Source: JBAYJY01 sp041664945 (lineage in GTDB: Bacteria > UBP15 > UBA6099). From it: a stretch of DNA of 5,406 bases. Location: NCBI GenBank assembly GCA_041664945.1, contig JBAYJY010000246.1, positions 1 through 5,406 on the forward strand, written 5' to 3'. The notes beneath the pieces are model-generated. The model ran no database searches. It had not been told where the DNA came from and saw nothing but the letters and a program-made list of their open reading frames with translations. Shown one piece after another: positions 5,104 to 5,406 of the stretch (position 1 is its first letter; every line of letters begins with the position of its first letter). The translations under genes and the position numbers were made by a program.

Positions 5104-5132
5104 ATTCTACGGGACGCGGGCCGCGATGTCAA
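5104..5132 (-). promoter_or_regulatory. Near-consensus sigma-70 promoter of the glycosyltransferase gene
   Basis: Reading leftward, TTGACA (5127-5132) is followed by exactly 17 bases and TAGAAT (5104-5109): a perfect -35 and five of six bases of the -10. A start site 6-8 bases past the -10 falls at about 5096-5098, on or next to the A of the ATG at 5096. The mRNA would then be leaderless, consistent with the lack of a Shine-Dalgarno sequence. The promoter lies in the 77-base gap after the rimI-like gene. Confidence 0.7.
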
Positions 5133-5173
5133 AAGCAAGACGTCGAATGCCTGGATGTCACAATTGAGAAGAG

Positions 5174-5406
5174 CTATAAACCAAGGGAGGCGTACAGTTC
5201 GTCGCGATACCTGAAGAAGTTGGGGATGAAGCGTTCGTCCTCGACGCATTCGGCGCGCATTTCGATGGCGTCCTCGCAGTTGTCCTGATAGTAGCGCTCG
5301 CGAACGCGGACGGGCATGAATCTATAGCGGGAGTAGAGGCGTTGCGCGGCGATGTTGTAGCGGCGCACTTCGAGGAACATCGCGGCCGCGCGGCGGTCGA
5401 GAGAGA
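5174..5406 (-). CDS. rimI: RimI-like ribosomal-protein alanine N-acetyltransferase, C-terminal part (5' end outside window)
   Basis: Only the last ~76 codons are present; the frame stays open to the right edge, so the start and acetyl-CoA loop are missing. The visible part matches the C-terminus of RimI in the GNAT superfamily, which acetylates the N-terminal Ala of ribosomal protein S18: MFLEVRRYNIAAQRLY corresponds to the family's LEVR..N..A..LY, and RERYYQDNCEDAIEM to its YY.DN.EDA..M. Two oddities stand out. The usual Gly before Phe in the LY...GF segment is Arg here (YSRYRF), and about 27 residues follow the point where RimI usually ends. A related GNAT acting on another protein is possible. 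It runs in the same direction as the glycosyltransferase, which has its own promoter. The ATG visible at 5378-5380 is internal, not the start. Confidence 0.8.
   Translation of the reverse strand, partial: SLDRRAAAMFLEVRRYNIAAQRLYSRYRFMPVRVRERYYQDNCEDAIEMRAECVEDERFIPNFFRYRDELYASLGL

Noticed and set aside
5097..5249. N-terminal extension of the glycosyltransferase
   Set aside because: It overlaps the rimI-like coding region and the near-consensus promoter; GT4 homology begins at the ATG at 5096.

Overview
The window looks like chromosomal DNA from a Gram-negative (diderm) bacterium. It encodes two exported Spy/CpxP-type periplasmic proteins, a zinc-finger membrane anti-sigma factor and an exported sulfatase-modifying-factor-like protein. 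Genes are GC-rich, some intergenic stretches are AT-rich, and a REP/MITE-like palindromic repeat is present. I cannot name the taxon; the mix would suit a deltaproteobacterium-like or uncultured-phylum genome, but that is only an impression.

Left part (1-2735): a compact envelope-stress or metal-stress module. After an AT-rich gene-free stretch (1-323, with a possible leftward promoter/operator and a strong hairpin) comes a leftward gene for an exported LTxxQ (Spy/CpxP-like) protein (324-920). Diverging from it is a rightward set of three genes: an ECF sigma factor (1123-1686), a HX3CX2C zinc-binding anti-sigma factor with one membrane segment (1730-2224), and a second, probably membrane-anchored LTxxQ protein (2241-2735). 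The divergent intergenic region carries the same bipartite element, GGAATAA-N16-GTCTAA, once in each direction and correctly placed ahead of each gene. It resembles an RpoE-type -35/-10 pair. The simplest reading is that the sigma factor activates both its own operon and the divergent chaperone-like gene, with the anti-sigma factor, and perhaps the anchored Spy-like protein, as the envelope sensor arm. The layout recalls CnrYXH and RpoE/CpxP circuits.

Middle (2736-3068): no convincing gene. It holds a hairpin, a pair of facing palindromic repeats with near-perfect inverted ends, a third degenerate copy, and an AT-rich promoter-like stretch. The next gene (3069-3923) encodes a secreted FGE/SUMF1-fold protein that lacks the catalytic cysteine pair of true formylglycine-generating enzymes.

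Right part (3969-5406), on the minus strand: the C-terminal part of a RimI-like acetyltransferase enters from the right edge. It is followed by a family 4 glycosyltransferase whose near-consensus sigma-70 promoter sits so close to the start codon that the mRNA is probably leaderless. The glycosyltransferase converges on the FGE-like gene with a 45-base gap. These right-hand genes show no obvious functional link to the stress module.
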